Position numbers and translations under genes: made by a program. This document shows, piece by piece, positions 8,147 through 16,171 of a DNA stretch of 38,463 nucleotides (within the stretch, counting starts at the first letter, position 1; every line of letters starts with the position of its first letter). Under the pieces are notes generated by a model that saw only the letters and a program-made list of their open reading frames with translations, was not told the DNA's origin and made no database searches. The stretch is taken from NCBI RefSeq assembly GCF_001418655.1, contig NZ_LIQZ01000224.1, forward strand, positions 1 through 38,463. The letters are read 5' to 3'. This DNA comes from Streptomyces phaeochromogenes. Its GTDB lineage: Bacteria > Actinomycetota > Actinomycetes > Streptomycetales > Streptomycetaceae.

Positions 8147-8395
8147 CTAAGAGGACTCCGGGGACTCCCAGTCCTCCAGGAGTACGACGTCCTTCAGGAA
8201 GCCCCGTACGCCCAGGAACTGGGACAGGTGCTCCCGGTGTTCCTCGCACGCGAGCCACGTTTTGCGGCGCTCCGGCGTGTGCAGTTTGGGGTTGTTCCAG
8301 GCGAGGACCCAGACCGCGTCGGCTCGGCAGCCCTTCGCCGAACAGATGGGCGTGGAGGGTGAGGACGGGTCGGAACCGGGGACGTTCAGAATCAC
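8147..8395 (-). CDS. Small conserved protein with Cys/His metal-site pattern
   Basis: An 82-residue soluble protein. It has Cys18-x4-Cys23 (CSAKGC) and, after a conserved-looking core (AVWVLAWNNPKLHTPERRKTW), Cys50-x2-His53 (CEEH) followed by His56. Two pairs of possible ligands suggest a small zinc site, but this is inference. I recognise it as a small protein widespread in actinobacteria without a settled function. It converges with moaA with 28 bases between stops, and its 3' end carries the inverted repeat GAGGACT/AGTCCTC (8151-8176). Coding bias and the clear actinobacterial core support a real gene. Confidence 0.8.
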   Translation of the reverse strand: MILNVPGSDPSSPSTPICSAKGCRADAVWVLAWNNPKLHTPERRKTWLACEEHREHLSQFLGVRGFLKDVVLLEDWESPESS

Positions 8396-8474
8396 GTCTC
8401 GACCCTACGTCAGCGGTGTCGGCCGGCCGCTCGGGGTGCTGTCGAGGGGGCCGTGAACCCGGCTCCACAAAAGG

Positions 8475-8512
8475 CGACGCCGAGCAGCCACGGGGGGAGC
8501 TGCCCGGCGTCG
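8475..8512 (-). terminator. Hairpin terminator after the DUF3099 gene
   Basis: CGACGCCG a GCAGC (8475-8488) pairs with GCTGC c CGGCGTCG (8499-8512), a 13-bp stem with one mismatch. It sits between two leftward genes, about 145 bases past the DUF3099 stop. The rest of the 8396-8657 gap shows no convincing gene. Confidence 0.6.
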
Positions 8513-8657
8513 GTCTGTCGCTCCGACGGGGGATGCGGAGCGCGTACGAAGTATGTCACGGGTAACCCGCTGCCCGGCACCGGAACAACATGATTGATCT
8601 GAGCTTTTCTTGAGCTTGGTACGGTCCTGAATTCCGGTCACGGACGATCGTTCGTGG

Positions 8658-9044
8658 TCAGGTCCGCTCGTGCGGCTCGTCCCGCAGGCGGGCGCCCGGA
8701 TCGGTCACGAGGTCTTCCGGGACGGATTCCGCGGCGTCGCCCGCACGGGGTGCCGCGAGCATCGGACGGGTCGGCGCGGTCACGAACGTGGACGGCAGCG
8801 AGGGCGCGTTCTCCCGGCCCGCGTTGGCGATCACCACGGCGACGTACGGGAGCAGGATGCCGAGCGCCAGGGCAACGACGGCGACGTGCCGTTCGACGTT
8901 CCAGAGGGTGGCCGCGAGGATCACCGAGAGTGTGCGGACGGACATCGAGATGATGTAACGGCGCTGCCTGCCGCGTACATCGTCGGCGAGGCCCTGCCTG
9001 GCTCCGGTGATCCGGAAGACCTCGGCCTCGCTCTGCTTCCGCAT
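8658..9044 (-). CDS. DUF3099 membrane protein
   Basis: About 128 residues. The N-terminal EAEVFRITGARQGLADDVRGRQRRYIISM is the typical opening of actinobacterial DUF3099 proteins. Two hydrophobic helices follow (VRTLSVILAATLW and AVVALALGILLPYVAVVIAN). The tail after ENAPSLPSTF is hydrophilic and acidic. The ATG at 9044 is preferred because GGTGG lies 6 bases before it; in-frame GTG codons at 9047 and 9098 are alternatives, but 9098 has no purine-rich site. The function of this family is unknown. It is divergent from the GlsB-type gene at 9257. Confidence 0.82.
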   Translation of the reverse strand: MRKQSEAEVFRITGARQGLADDVRGRQRRYIISMSVRTLSVILAATLWNVERHVAVVALALGILLPYVAVVIANAGRENAPSLPSTFVTAPTRPMLAAPRAGDAAESVPEDLVTDPGARLRDEPHERT

Positions 9045-9256
9045 CACGTTCCACCACCCGCCTGTGTCGGACACTCCCCTGGCCCGTACAGCCTCCACGT
9101 TACGCCGCGGCTGCGTCGCCTACGAGACCGGGGCAGGTCCGGTTTCGGCGGGGGAGGGCTGCGTCGTACCGCGTATGGCCGTGCCCGACATGCGCCGTAT
9201 GGCGGACAGGCCGAGACTGGGCGTAATGCTCACGTAGAGCCGTATAGGAGGCAGCC

Positions 9257-9532
9257 ATGGGCTGGTTGTGGGCGATCATCGTGGGATTCGTGCTGGGCCT
9301 GCTGGCCAAGGCGATCATTCCGGGCAAGCAGCACAGCCCGCTCTGGCTCACCACGATCTTCGGGATCATCGGCGCGATCGTCGGCAACGCGATCGCCCGT
9401 GGCTTCGGCATCGACGAGACCCGCGGCATCGACTGGGGCCGCCACGCCCTCCAACTCGGCGCCGCGATCGTCATCGTCTTCCTCGGCGACATGATGTACA
9501 CGGCGATGCGGGGCAACAAAGAGAGAGCCTGA
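9257..9532 (+). CDS. GlsB/YeaQ/YmgE family stress-associated membrane protein
   Basis: 91 residues with three hydrophobic helices (about 2-20, 29-47, 65-85) and the Gly-rich family pattern GWLWAIIVGFVLGLLAKAI and TIFGIIGAIVGNAIAR. Members of this transglycosylase-associated family are small inner-membrane proteins linked to stress in other bacteria; the mechanism is not known. A very strong AGGAGG lies 6 bases before the ATG, suggesting high translation. It ends at an 18-bp perfect hairpin. Confidence 0.92.
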   Translation: MGWLWAIIVGFVLGLLAKAIIPGKQHSPLWLTTIFGIIGAIVGNAIARGFGIDETRGIDWGRHALQLGAAIVIVFLGDMMYTAMRGNKERA

Positions 9533-9542
9533 ACGTACGGGG

Positions 9543-9582
9543 AAGGCGGGGCGGGGATCCACCAGGATCCCCGCCCCGCCTT
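9543..9582. terminator. Bidirectional 18-bp hairpin between convergent genes
   Basis: AAGGCGGGGCGGGGATCC (9543-9560) and its exact complement (9565-9582) enclose the loop ACCA. TTTT occurs at 9587-9590. It lies between the GlsB-type gene and tyrS and can serve both. Confidence 0.85.
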
Positions 9583-9587
9583 CAGCT

Positions 9588-9632
9588 TTTAGGGGCGCGG
9601 GGAACTGCGCGACCAGCCCCCACGCACCCGCA
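9588..9632 (+). repeat. Dispersed Streptomyces-type intergenic repeat, copy 1
   Basis: TTTA then GGGGCGCGGGGAACTGCGC, then GACCAGC and, after a short variable part, CACCCGCA. The same block recurs at 31277-31322 and 34802-34847 in the same orientation, each time in a convergent gene gap. I see no coding capacity. Confidence 0.85.
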
Positions 9633-9663
9633 CCATACGAACCGACCCGCCGTTTCCAAGCTC

Positions 9664-10926
9664 CTAGCGGAGCTCGACGGCGGCAAGGTTCTTCTTGCCC
9701 CGCCGCAGCACCAGCCACCGCCCGTGCAACAGGTCCTCCTTGCCGGGGACGGCATCCTCGGAGGCCACCTTCACGTTGTTCACGTAGGCACCCCCCTCCT
9801 TCACCGTCCGCCGCGCGGCGGACTTGCTGGCCACCAGCCCCACCTCGGCGAAGAGGTCCACCACCGGACCGAGTTCGGCGACCTGGATGTGCGGCACCTC
9901 GGAGAGCGCCGCGCCCAGCGTCGCCTCGTCGAGACCGGTCAGCTCACCCTGGCCGAACAGCGCCCGCGACGCGGCGACCACGGCGGCCGTCTGCTCCCCG
10001 CCGTGCACCAGCGTCGTCAGCTCCTCGGCGAGGGCGCGCTGCGCGGCCCGGGCCTGCGGACGCTCCTCGGTGAGCTTCTCCAGCTCCTCGATCTCCTCGT
10101 GGGACTTGAAGCTGAAGATGCGCAGGAACTTGGATACGTCCCGGTCGTCCGCGTTCAGCCAGAACTGGTAGAACGCGTACGGCGTCGTCATCTCCGGGTC
10201 CAGCCAGATGGTGCCGGACTCCGTCTTGCCGAACTTGGTGCCGTCCGCCTTGGTGATCAGCGGTGTGCCCAGCGCGTGCACCACGGCCTGCGGATCGACC
10301 CGGTGGATCAGGTCGGTGCCCGAGGTGAGGTTGCCCCACTGGTCGCTGCCGCCGGTCTGCAGCGTGCAGCCGTACCTCCGGTAGAGCTCCAGGAAGTCCA
10401 TGCCTTGGAGGATCTGGTAGCTGAACTCCGTGTAGCTGATGCCCGCGTCGGAGTTGAGCCGCCGGGAGACGGCCTCCTTCGCGATCATCTTGTTGACCCG
10501 GAAGTGCTTGCCCACATCACGCAGGAACTCGATGGCCGACAGGCCCTGGGTCCAGTCCAGGTTGTTGACCATCACCGCGGCGTTCGGACCCTCGAAGTCC
10601 AGCAGCGGCTGGATCTGGGCGCGCAGCCGCTCGACCCACTGGGCCACGACCTCCGGCTCGTTCAGCGTGCGCTCCGAGTTCGGCTTCGGGTCGCCGATCA
10701 GGCCCGTGGCGCCCCCGACCAGGCCCAGCGGGCGGTTGCCCGCCTGCTGGATCCGGCGCATCGTGAGGATCTGCACGAGGTTGCCGAGGTGCAGGCTGGG
10801 CGCGGTCGGGTCGAAGCCGCAATAGAACGTGACGGGACCGTCCGCGAACGCCTTGCGCAATGCGTCCTCGTCAGTGGAGAGGGCGAGCAGCCCGCGCCAC
10901 TTCAGCTCGTCGACGATGTCCGTCAC
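9664..10926 (-). CDS. tyrS: Tyrosyl-tRNA synthetase
   Basis: 420 residues, class Ic synthetase that attaches tyrosine to tRNA-Tyr. Visible marks: HLGN (46-49), the HIGH-type signature, within GFDPTAPSLHLGNL; GGSDQWGN (about 192-199) in the tyrosine/ATP pocket; and KFGKT (231-235), the KMSKS-type loop. A C-terminal S4 RNA-binding domain covers about 350-415 (LVASKSAARRTVKEGGAYVNN). Length matches bacterial TyrRS. The GTG start at 10926 is preceded by AAGGAG 11 bases upstream. The 88-base spacer to the upstream tldE-like gene holds a 20-21-base tandem repeat but no T-box features that I can see. Confidence 0.97.
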   Translation of the reverse strand: MTDIVDELKWRGLLALSTDEDALRKAFADGPVTFYCGFDPTAPSLHLGNLVQILTMRRIQQAGNRPLGLVGGATGLIGDPKPNSERTLNEPEVVAQWVERLRAQIQPLLDFEGPNAAVMVNNLDWTQGLSAIEFLRDVGKHFRVNKMIAKEAVSRRLNSDAGISYTEFSYQILQGMDFLELYRRYGCTLQTGGSDQWGNLTSGTDLIHRVDPQAVVHALGTPLITKADGTKFGKTESGTIWLDPEMTTPYAFYQFWLNADDRDVSKFLRIFSFKSHEEIEELEKLTEERPQARAAQRALAEELTTLVHGGEQTAAVVAASRALFGQGELTGLDEATLGAALSEVPHIQVAELGPVVDLFAEVGLVASKSAARRTVKEGGAYVNNVKVASEDAVPGKEDLLHGRWLVLRRGKKNLAAVELR

Positions 10927-10948
10927 GGTTCTCGTGTCTCCTTGGATG

Positions 10949-10989
10949 ATCTTCAGGCAGCCGGGAATGGTCTTCGGTCAGCCGGGATG
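10949..10989 (-). repeat. Tandem 20-21-base repeat in the tyrS leader
   Basis: On the minus strand, CATCCCGGCTGACCGAAGAC is followed by a variant CATTCCCGGCTGCCTGAAG and then by CATCC at the ribosome site. The two units occupy 10970-10989 and 10949-10969. The unit is centred on CCCGGCTG. Confidence 0.65.
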
Positions 10990-11014
10990 GCAGCCGACTG
11001 CGAGGCTATCGAGG

Positions 11015-12409
11015 TTATACGCCCTGACTGACAGAGCTCATATTGAAGTCGGGCACCCTCAGGGCGGGCATCGCGGCCCTGGTGAACCAGTCGCTCCACT
11101 CGCGCGGCAGCGTCTTTTCCGTGCGCCCTGCCTCGGTCGCCCGCCCCAGCAGGTCCACCGGCGACTCGTTGAACCGGAAGTTGTTCACCTCGCCGACGAC
11201 CTGGCCGTTCTCGACGAGGTACACGCCGTCCCGGGTCAGCCCGGTCAGCAGCAGCGTCGCCGGGTCGACCTCGCGGATGTACCAGAGGCAGGTCAGCAGC
11301 AGGCCCCGCTCGGTCGCGGCGACCATGTCCTCCAGGGACTTGTCCTCGCCGCCGTCCAGGATGATGTTGCCGATGCCGGGGGCCACCGGCAGACCGGTCA
11401 GGCCGGCGCTGTGCCGGGTGCTCGTCAGATGCCGCAGCTCGCCCTCACTGACCCACTCCGTGGGCCGGAGCGGCAGCCCGTTGTCGAAGACGGAGGCGTC
11501 GTCGCCGGAGGAGTGCGTGAGCACGAAGGGCGCGGACTCCAGGCCCGGCTCGTTCGGGTCGCTGCGCAGGGTCAGCGGCAGGCCGGTGAGCTTCTCGCCG
11601 ACGCGCGTCCCGCCGCCGGGCTTGCTGAACACCGTCCGGCCCTCGGCCGCGTCCCGGGCCGCCGCCGACCACATCTGGTAGATCAGCAGGTCCGCGACCG
11701 CGGTCGGCGGCAGCAGCGTCTCGTACCGGCCCGCGGGCAGCTCGACGCGCCGCTCGGCCCAGCCCAGCCGCGTGGCCAGCTCCGCGTCGAGCGCCGCCGG
11801 GTCCACGTCCTTGAAGTCCCGCGTGGAGCGGCCGGCCCACGCCGAGCGCGTACGGTCCGGCGACTTGGCGTTCAACTCCAGCGTCCCGTTGGGCTGGTCG
11901 TGACGCAGGCGCAGCCCCGTGGACGTACCGAGATAGCTGGAGACGAGCTCGTGGTTGGCGAAGCCGTACAGCTCGCGTCCGCCCGCACGCGCGCGTGCGA
12001 ACGATTCGCCGAGGGCCGGGGCGAAGTCGGCGAAGACCGCCGAAGAGGTCTCGGCGGGCGCGTCCGTGAAGTCGGGGGAGACGGGCACGCCCTCGACGAG
12101 CGGCTGCGCGTCCTCCGCCGGACCCGCGCCGCGGGCCGCCGCCTCGGCGGCCCGCACCAGCGGCTCCAGCTCGTCCGCGGTCACGGCCGCACGCGAGACG
12201 ACCCCGGACGCCGTGCCCTCGCGGCCGTCCACGGTCGCGATGACGGTCAGCGTGCGTCCGCGCGTGACGCCGTTCGTGGTCAGCGCGTTGCCCGCCCAGC
12301 GCAGGTTGGCGGTCGACTGCTCGTCGGCGATGACGACGCAGCCGTCCGCCCGGGACAGTTCGAGGGCGCGCTCGACGATCTCGTGCGGCTTGTTCGTACG
12401 AGGACTCAT
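11015..12409 (-). CDS. TldE/PmbA-like subunit of the TldD/TldE metalloprotease
   Basis: 464 residues of the PmbA/TldD (U62) family. The segment FANHELVSSYLGTSTGLRLRHDQPNG and the C-terminal VAPGIGNIILDGGEDKSLEDM are family features. There is no HExxxH zinc motif, so this is the non-catalytic partner. With TldD it forms a heterodimeric protease that degrades unfolded peptides and, in other bacteria, matures some ribosomal peptides. The ATG at 12409 overlaps the tldD stop as ATGA, showing translational coupling. An in-frame upstream extension would run through tldD and is rejected. No peptide precursor gene is apparent nearby, so a general proteolytic role is inferred. Confidence 0.93.
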   Translation of the reverse strand: MSPRTNKPHEIVERALELSRADGCVVIADEQSTANLRWAGNALTTNGVTRGRTLTVIATVDGREGTASGVVSRAAVTADELEPLVRAAEAAARGAGPAEDAQPLVEGVPVSPDFTDAPAETSSAVFADFAPALGESFARARAGGRELYGFANHELVSSYLGTSTGLRLRHDQPNGTLELNAKSPDRTRSAWAGRSTRDFKDVDPAALDAELATRLGWAERRVELPAGRYETLLPPTAVADLLIYQMWSAAARDAAEGRTVFSKPGGGTRVGEKLTGLPLTLRSDPNEPGLESAPFVLTHSSGDDASVFDNGLPLRPTEWVSEGELRHLTSTRHSAGLTGLPVAPGIGNIILDGGEDKSLEDMVAATERGLLLTCLWYIREVDPATLLLTGLTRDGVYLVENGQVVGEVNNFRFNESPVDLLGRATEAGRTEKTLPREWSDWFTRAAMPALRVPDFNMSSVSQGV

Positions 12410-13929
12410 CGACCGGCCTCCTGCGTGGTGTTGAGGATGTTGACGCCCTTGAAGAGGGCCGACGGGCAGCCGTGCGAGACCGCCGCGACCTGGCCCGGCT
12501 GGGCCTTGCCGCAGTTGAAGGCGCCGCCCAGGACGTAGGTCTGCGGGCCGCCGACCGACGCCATCGAGCCCCAGAAGTCCGTCGTCGTCGCCTGGTAGGC
12601 CACGTCCCGCAGCTGACCGGTGATCCGCCCGTTCTCGATCCTGAAGAACCGCTGGCCGGTGAACTGGAAGTTGTAGCGCTGCATGTCGATCGACCACGAC
12701 CGGTCGCCGACGACATAGATCCCGCGGTCGACGCTCCCGATCAGATCCTCCGTGGACATCCCGGCGGGATCCGGCTGCAGCGACACGTTCGCCATGCGCT
12801 GTACGGGCACATGGCCGGGGGAGTCGGCGTACGCGCACCCGTTGGACCGCTCGAAGCCGGTCAGCTTCGCGATGCGCCGGTCCAGTTGGTAGCCCACCAG
12901 CGTCCCGTCCTTCACCAGGTCCCAGGACTGCCCGGCCACGCCCTCGTCGTCGTACCCGACGGTCGCGAGCCCGTGCTCGGCGGTGCGGTCCCCGGTGACG
13001 TTCATCAGGTCGGAGCCGTACCGCAGCTTGCCCAGCTGGTCGAAGGTGGCGAAGGAGGTCCCGGCGTACGCCGCCTCGTAGCCGAGCGCGCGGTCCAGCT
13101 CGGTGGCGTGGCCGATGGACTCGTGGATGGTCAGCCACAGGTTGGACGGGTCGACGACCAGGTCGTACACGCCCGCCTCGACGCTCGGTGCCCGCATCTT
13201 CTCGGCGAGCAGTTCCGGGATCCGCGCGAGCTCCGACTCCCAGTCCCAGCCGGTGCCCGTGAGGTACTCCCAGCCGCGTCCGACGGGCGGCGCGATCGTG
13301 CGCATCGAGTCGAACTCGCCGCTCGACTCGTCGACGGCGACGGCGGTCAGCTGGGGATGCAGCCGGACCCGCTGCTGCGTGGTCACCGTCCCCGCCGTGT
13401 CCGCGTAGAACTTGTTCTCGTGCACCGTCAGCAGCGAGGCGTCCACATGACTGACGCCGTTCGCCGCGAGCAGCCGCGCGCTCCAGTCGGCGAGCAGCCC
13501 GGACTTCTCCTCGTCCGGTACGGAGAAGGGGTCGATCTCGTACGAGGAGATCCAGGTCTTCTCGGCGTGCACCGGCTCGTCCGCGAGCTCCACGCGCTCG
13601 TCCGAACCCGCCGCCTTGATCACCTGGGCCGACAGCTTCGCCATCGCCACGGCCTGCGACGCCACCTTCGCGGCGGAGTCCATCGTCAGGTCCACACCCG
13701 ATGCGAACCCCCAGGTCCCGCCGTGCACCACACGCACCGCGTACCCCAGATCCGTGGTGTCCGAGGACCCGGCGGGCTTCGCGTCCCGCAACCGCCAGGC
13801 CGCGCTGCGCACCCGCTCGAACCGGAAATCGGCGTGGTCGGCGCCCAGCGCCCTGGCCCGCGCGAGCGCCGCGTCGGCCAGAGCCCTCAGCGGCAGTGCC
13901 GTGAAGGCTTCGTCGATGGAATGGGGCAC
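12406..13929 (-). CDS. tldD: TldD metalloprotease, catalytic subunit
   Basis: 507 residues. The zinc-binding HExxxH motif is visible as HESIGH (269-274) in LWLTIHESIGHATELDRALGYE. The C-terminal family segment GAFNCGKAQPGQ is present. It should be the catalytic half of the TldD/TldE dimer encoded with the gene just downstream (4-base overlap). The GTG at 13929 is chosen because GGGAG lies about 7 bases before it and the protein then starts MPHSIDEAF. A start at 13995 would add 22 Arg/Pro-rich residues. It is divergent from fabG across a 185-base gap. Confidence 0.93.
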   Translation of the reverse strand: MPHSIDEAFTALPLRALADAALARARALGADHADFRFERVRSAAWRLRDAKPAGSSDTTDLGYAVRVVHGGTWGFASGVDLTMDSAAKVASQAVAMAKLSAQVIKAAGSDERVELADEPVHAEKTWISSYEIDPFSVPDEEKSGLLADWSARLLAANGVSHVDASLLTVHENKFYADTAGTVTTQQRVRLHPQLTAVAVDESSGEFDSMRTIAPPVGRGWEYLTGTGWDWESELARIPELLAEKMRAPSVEAGVYDLVVDPSNLWLTIHESIGHATELDRALGYEAAYAGTSFATFDQLGKLRYGSDLMNVTGDRTAEHGLATVGYDDEGVAGQSWDLVKDGTLVGYQLDRRIAKLTGFERSNGCAYADSPGHVPVQRMANVSLQPDPAGMSTEDLIGSVDRGIYVVGDRSWSIDMQRYNFQFTGQRFFRIENGRITGQLRDVAYQATTTDFWGSMASVGGPQTYVLGGAFNCGKAQPGQVAAVSHGCPSALFKGVNILNTTQEAGR

Positions 13930-14114
13930 GGAGGTCTCCCTGCTGTCGTCGCCTGTCCGTCCGATCATGTCGCGCGGGCGCGCCGGGGGCCACAACTTTC
14001 TGTAGGGATCCGACAGCGAGTCCGGTACGTCACTGTCGGCGCCCGATTCTCCGTACGGGGGACGGTGCCGATAGGTTTTCGAGGTACCAGACCGGCTATC
14101 GAAAGGGTGATCCG

Positions 14115-14819
14115 TTGAGCCGCTCGGTTCTCGTCACCGGAGGAAACCGGGGCATCGGCCTCGCCATCGCCCGCGCTTTCGCCGACGCGGGCGACAAGGT
14201 CGCGATCACGTACCGCTCGGGCGAGCCCCCGGAGGGCTTCCTCGCCGTCAAGTGCGACATCACCGACAGCGAGCAGGTGGATCAGGCCTACAAGGAGATC
14301 GAGGCCGAGCACGGCCCGGTCGAGGTGCTCGTGGCCAACGCCGGCGTCACCAAGGACCAGCTGCTGATGCGGATGTCCGAGGAGGACTTCACCTCCGTCC
14401 TGGACACCAACCTGACGGGCGCCTTCCGGGTCGTGAAGCGCGCCAACCGCGCCATGCTGCGCGCCAGGAAGGGCCGCGTCGTCCTGATCTCGTCGGTCGT
14501 CGGGCTGTACGGCGGTCCGGGCCAGGCCAACTACGCCGCCTCCAAGGCCGGCCTCGTCGGCTTCGCGCGCTCGCTCGCCCGTGAGCTGGGCTCGCGCAAC
14601 ATCACCTTCAACGTCGTCGCGCCCGGCTTCGTCGACACCGACATGACCAAGGTGCTCACCGACGAACAGCGCGAGGGCATCGTGAAGCAGGTGCCGCTCG
14701 GCAGGTACGCGAAGCCCGAGGAGATCGCCGCGACGGTGCGGTTCCTCGCCTCGGACGACGCCTCGTACATCACTGGAGCCGTCATCCCCGTAGACGGCGG
14801 ACTGGGAATGGGTCACTGA
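14115..14819 (+). CDS. fabG: 3-oxoacyl-[ACP] reductase FabG
   Basis: 234 residues, short-chain dehydrogenase fold. It shows the TGGNRGIG cofactor motif (8-15), NAG (75-77), catalytic Ser126/127 (VVLISSVVG), and Tyr140-x3-Lys144 (NYAASKAG). It reduces 3-oxoacyl-ACP with NADPH in fatty acid elongation, or in the mycolate-type FAS-II of relatives. It sits 5 bases before the enoyl reductase gene, the fabG-inhA arrangement known in actinobacteria, which favours this role over other dehydrogenases. The start is TTG at 14115 after GAAAGGGTGA. A possible -10 TAGGTT is at 14072-14077. Confidence 0.93.
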   Translation: MSRSVLVTGGNRGIGLAIARAFADAGDKVAITYRSGEPPEGFLAVKCDITDSEQVDQAYKEIEAEHGPVEVLVANAGVTKDQLLMRMSEEDFTSVLDTNLTGAFRVVKRANRAMLRARKGRVVLISSVVGLYGGPGQANYAASKAGLVGFARSLARELGSRNITFNVVAPGFVDTDMTKVLTDEQREGIVKQVPLGRYAKPEEIAATVRFLASDDASYITGAVIPVDGGLGMGH

Positions 14820-14824
14820 TCACC

Positions 14825-15592
14825 ATGAGTGGAATTCTCGAGGGCAAGCGCGTCCTGATCACCGGTGTGCTGATGGAGTCCTCCATCGCCTTCCACGCCG
14901 CGAAGCTGGCCCAGGAGCAGGGCGCCGAGATCATCCTGACCGCGTTCCCGCGGCCCACGCTGACCGAGCGCATCGCCAAGAAGCTCCCCAAGCCCACCAA
15001 GGTCATCGAGCTCGACGTCAGCAACGACGAGCACCTGGCGCGGCTGGCCGACCTGGTCGCCGAGGAGCTGGGCGGCCTGGACGGCGTCGTGCACTCCATC
15101 GGCTTCGCCCCGCAGGACGCCCTCGGCGGCAACTTCCTCAACACGCCGTTCGAGTCGGTCGCCACGGCCATGCACGTCTCCGCCTTCTCCCTGAAGTCGC
15201 TGACCATGGCCTGTCTGCCGCTGATGCAGAACGGCGGCTCGGTCGTCGGCCTCACCTTCGACGCCCAGTACGCCTGGCCGCAGTACGACTGGATGGGCCC
15301 GGCCAAGGCCGCCCTGGAGGCCACCAGCCGCTACATGGCGCGTGACCTGGGCAAGCAGAACATCCGCTGCAACCTCATCTCCGCGGGCCCCATCGGCTCC
15401 ATGGCCGCCAAGTCCATCCCGGGCTTCAGTGACCTGGCCGCCGTGTGGGACAGCCGTTCGCCCCTGGAGTGGGACCTCAAGGACCCCGACCCGGCCGGCC
15501 GCGGCATCGTCGCCCTGCTCAGCGACTGGTTCCCGAAGACCACCGGCGAGATCATCCACGTCGACGGCGGTCTGCACGCGATCGGCGCGTAA
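14825..15592 (+). CDS. fabI: Enoyl-[ACP] reductase FabI (InhA-like)
   Basis: 255 residues. It performs the last reduction of the elongation cycle, trans-2-enoyl-ACP to acyl-ACP with NADH. The N-terminal GKRVLITGVLMESSIAF is the InhA/FabI cofactor loop. VVHSIGFAP (about 88-96) is the family's substrate loop. Phe145 and Tyr154-x6-Lys161 (QYDWMGPAKAALE) match the Phe-Tyr-Lys active site of InhA. Length matches the family. It is co-directional with fabG, 5 bases after its stop, so the two form one operon. The stop codon begins an inverted repeat, and a strong hairpin follows at 15658. Confidence 0.95.
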   Translation: MSGILEGKRVLITGVLMESSIAFHAAKLAQEQGAEIILTAFPRPTLTERIAKKLPKPTKVIELDVSNDEHLARLADLVAEELGGLDGVVHSIGFAPQDALGGNFLNTPFESVATAMHVSAFSLKSLTMACLPLMQNGGSVVGLTFDAQYAWPQYDWMGPAKAALEATSRYMARDLGKQNIRCNLISAGPIGSMAAKSIPGFSDLAAVWDSRSPLEWDLKDPDPAGRGIVALLSDWFPKTTGEIIHVDGGLHAIGA

Positions 15593-15611
15593 GCGTTTAC
15601 GCGAACGCTTA
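15590..15611. repeat. Inverted repeat starting at the fabI stop codon
   Basis: TAAGCGTT (15590-15597) and AACGCTTA (15604-15611) are perfect arms around TACGCG, and the first TAA is the fabI stop. It may be a weak first terminator or a 3'-end protector. Confidence 0.45.
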
Positions 15612-15657
15612 CGCACCTGCCTTCATACGGCCCTTCGTACGGCCGTTGTACGGCTTC

Positions 15658-15696
15658 GACGCCCCGTTTCCCGCAGCGTGCGGGGAGCGGGGCGTC
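15658..15696 (+). terminator. Hairpin terminator after fabG-fabI
   Basis: Outer arms GACGCCCCG (15658-15666) and CGGGGCGTC (15688-15696) are perfect, with an inner TCCCGCA/TGCGGGG pairing around GCG. It lies 66 bases past the fabI stop. Confidence 0.75.
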
Positions 15697-15805
15697 ACCC
15701 GTTCGGCCCTACCGGCCGGGCGGTGCGGGCCGGTAACAGCGCACTCTGGAGTAGGAGTTCCACCTCCCGAGATGTCCTCCCGAGCCCTGCCGAGGAGGTC
15801 CCCTT

Positions 15806-16159
15806 GTGCGCCTGTCCCAGCGCTTCGCCCCGCTGCTCGCTGCCTTGACCCTCCTGCTCGCGCTGCCCTGCGGCGCCGCCTCGCACACCACGAAAACGGC
15901 ACCCCACGCGCGCGTGCCCGTGGAGGAGAGGCCCTTCGGGGCGGCATGCCGGACCGCCGTCGAGGGTTCGTACGTGACGGCGTACTGCCACAACCCGTAC
16001 CCGGAGCCCGATCACGTCCGTCTGCACATCGAGTGCGACCCGTGGTGGGACATCGACTCCGACGGCGTCTCGGTCGAGGCCGGACCCGCGCAGACCGTAC
16101 GGCTGGCCGGCCGCTGCTGGAAGGAAGTCCGCTCGGCGTGGGTCAGTCACCAGCGCTGA
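15806..16159 (+). CDS. Small secreted protein of unknown function
   Basis: 117 residues. The first 25 form a Sec signal peptide (MRLSQRF, then a Leu/Ala-rich core, GAASH). The mature part has four Cys after cleavage (FGAACRT, AYCHNP, HIECDPWW, AGRCWKEV), which could make two disulfides, and a DIDSDGVSV segment. I do not recognise a functional family; it resembles small exported proteins seen only in streptomycetes. The GTG start has an ideal GAGGAGG 7 bases before it. It converges with the FadR-type gene, leaving 12 bases between stops. Confidence 0.8.
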   Translation: MRLSQRFAPLLAALTLLLALPCGAASHTTKTAPHARVPVEERPFGAACRTAVEGSYVTAYCHNPYPEPDHVRLHIECDPWWDIDSDGVSVEAGPAQTVRLAGRCWKEVRSAWVSHQR

Positions 16160-16171
16160 CGACGGGCTCGT

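Noticed and set aside
8531..8563. Ten-codon plus-strand frame after the moaA region
   Set aside because: No ribosome site at proper spacing and no conserved features.
9175..9237. Twenty-codon plus-strand frame before the GlsB-type gene
   Set aside because: No ribosome site, and it ends just at the strong ribosome site of the real gene.
10927..11014. T-box or attenuator for tyrS
   Set aside because: The spacer is only 88 bases, contains tandem repeats and no T-box sequence.
9268..11031. Plus-strand frame opposite tyrS
   Set aside because: It runs through a terminator and a dispersed repeat and lacks motifs; it is an antisense shadow.
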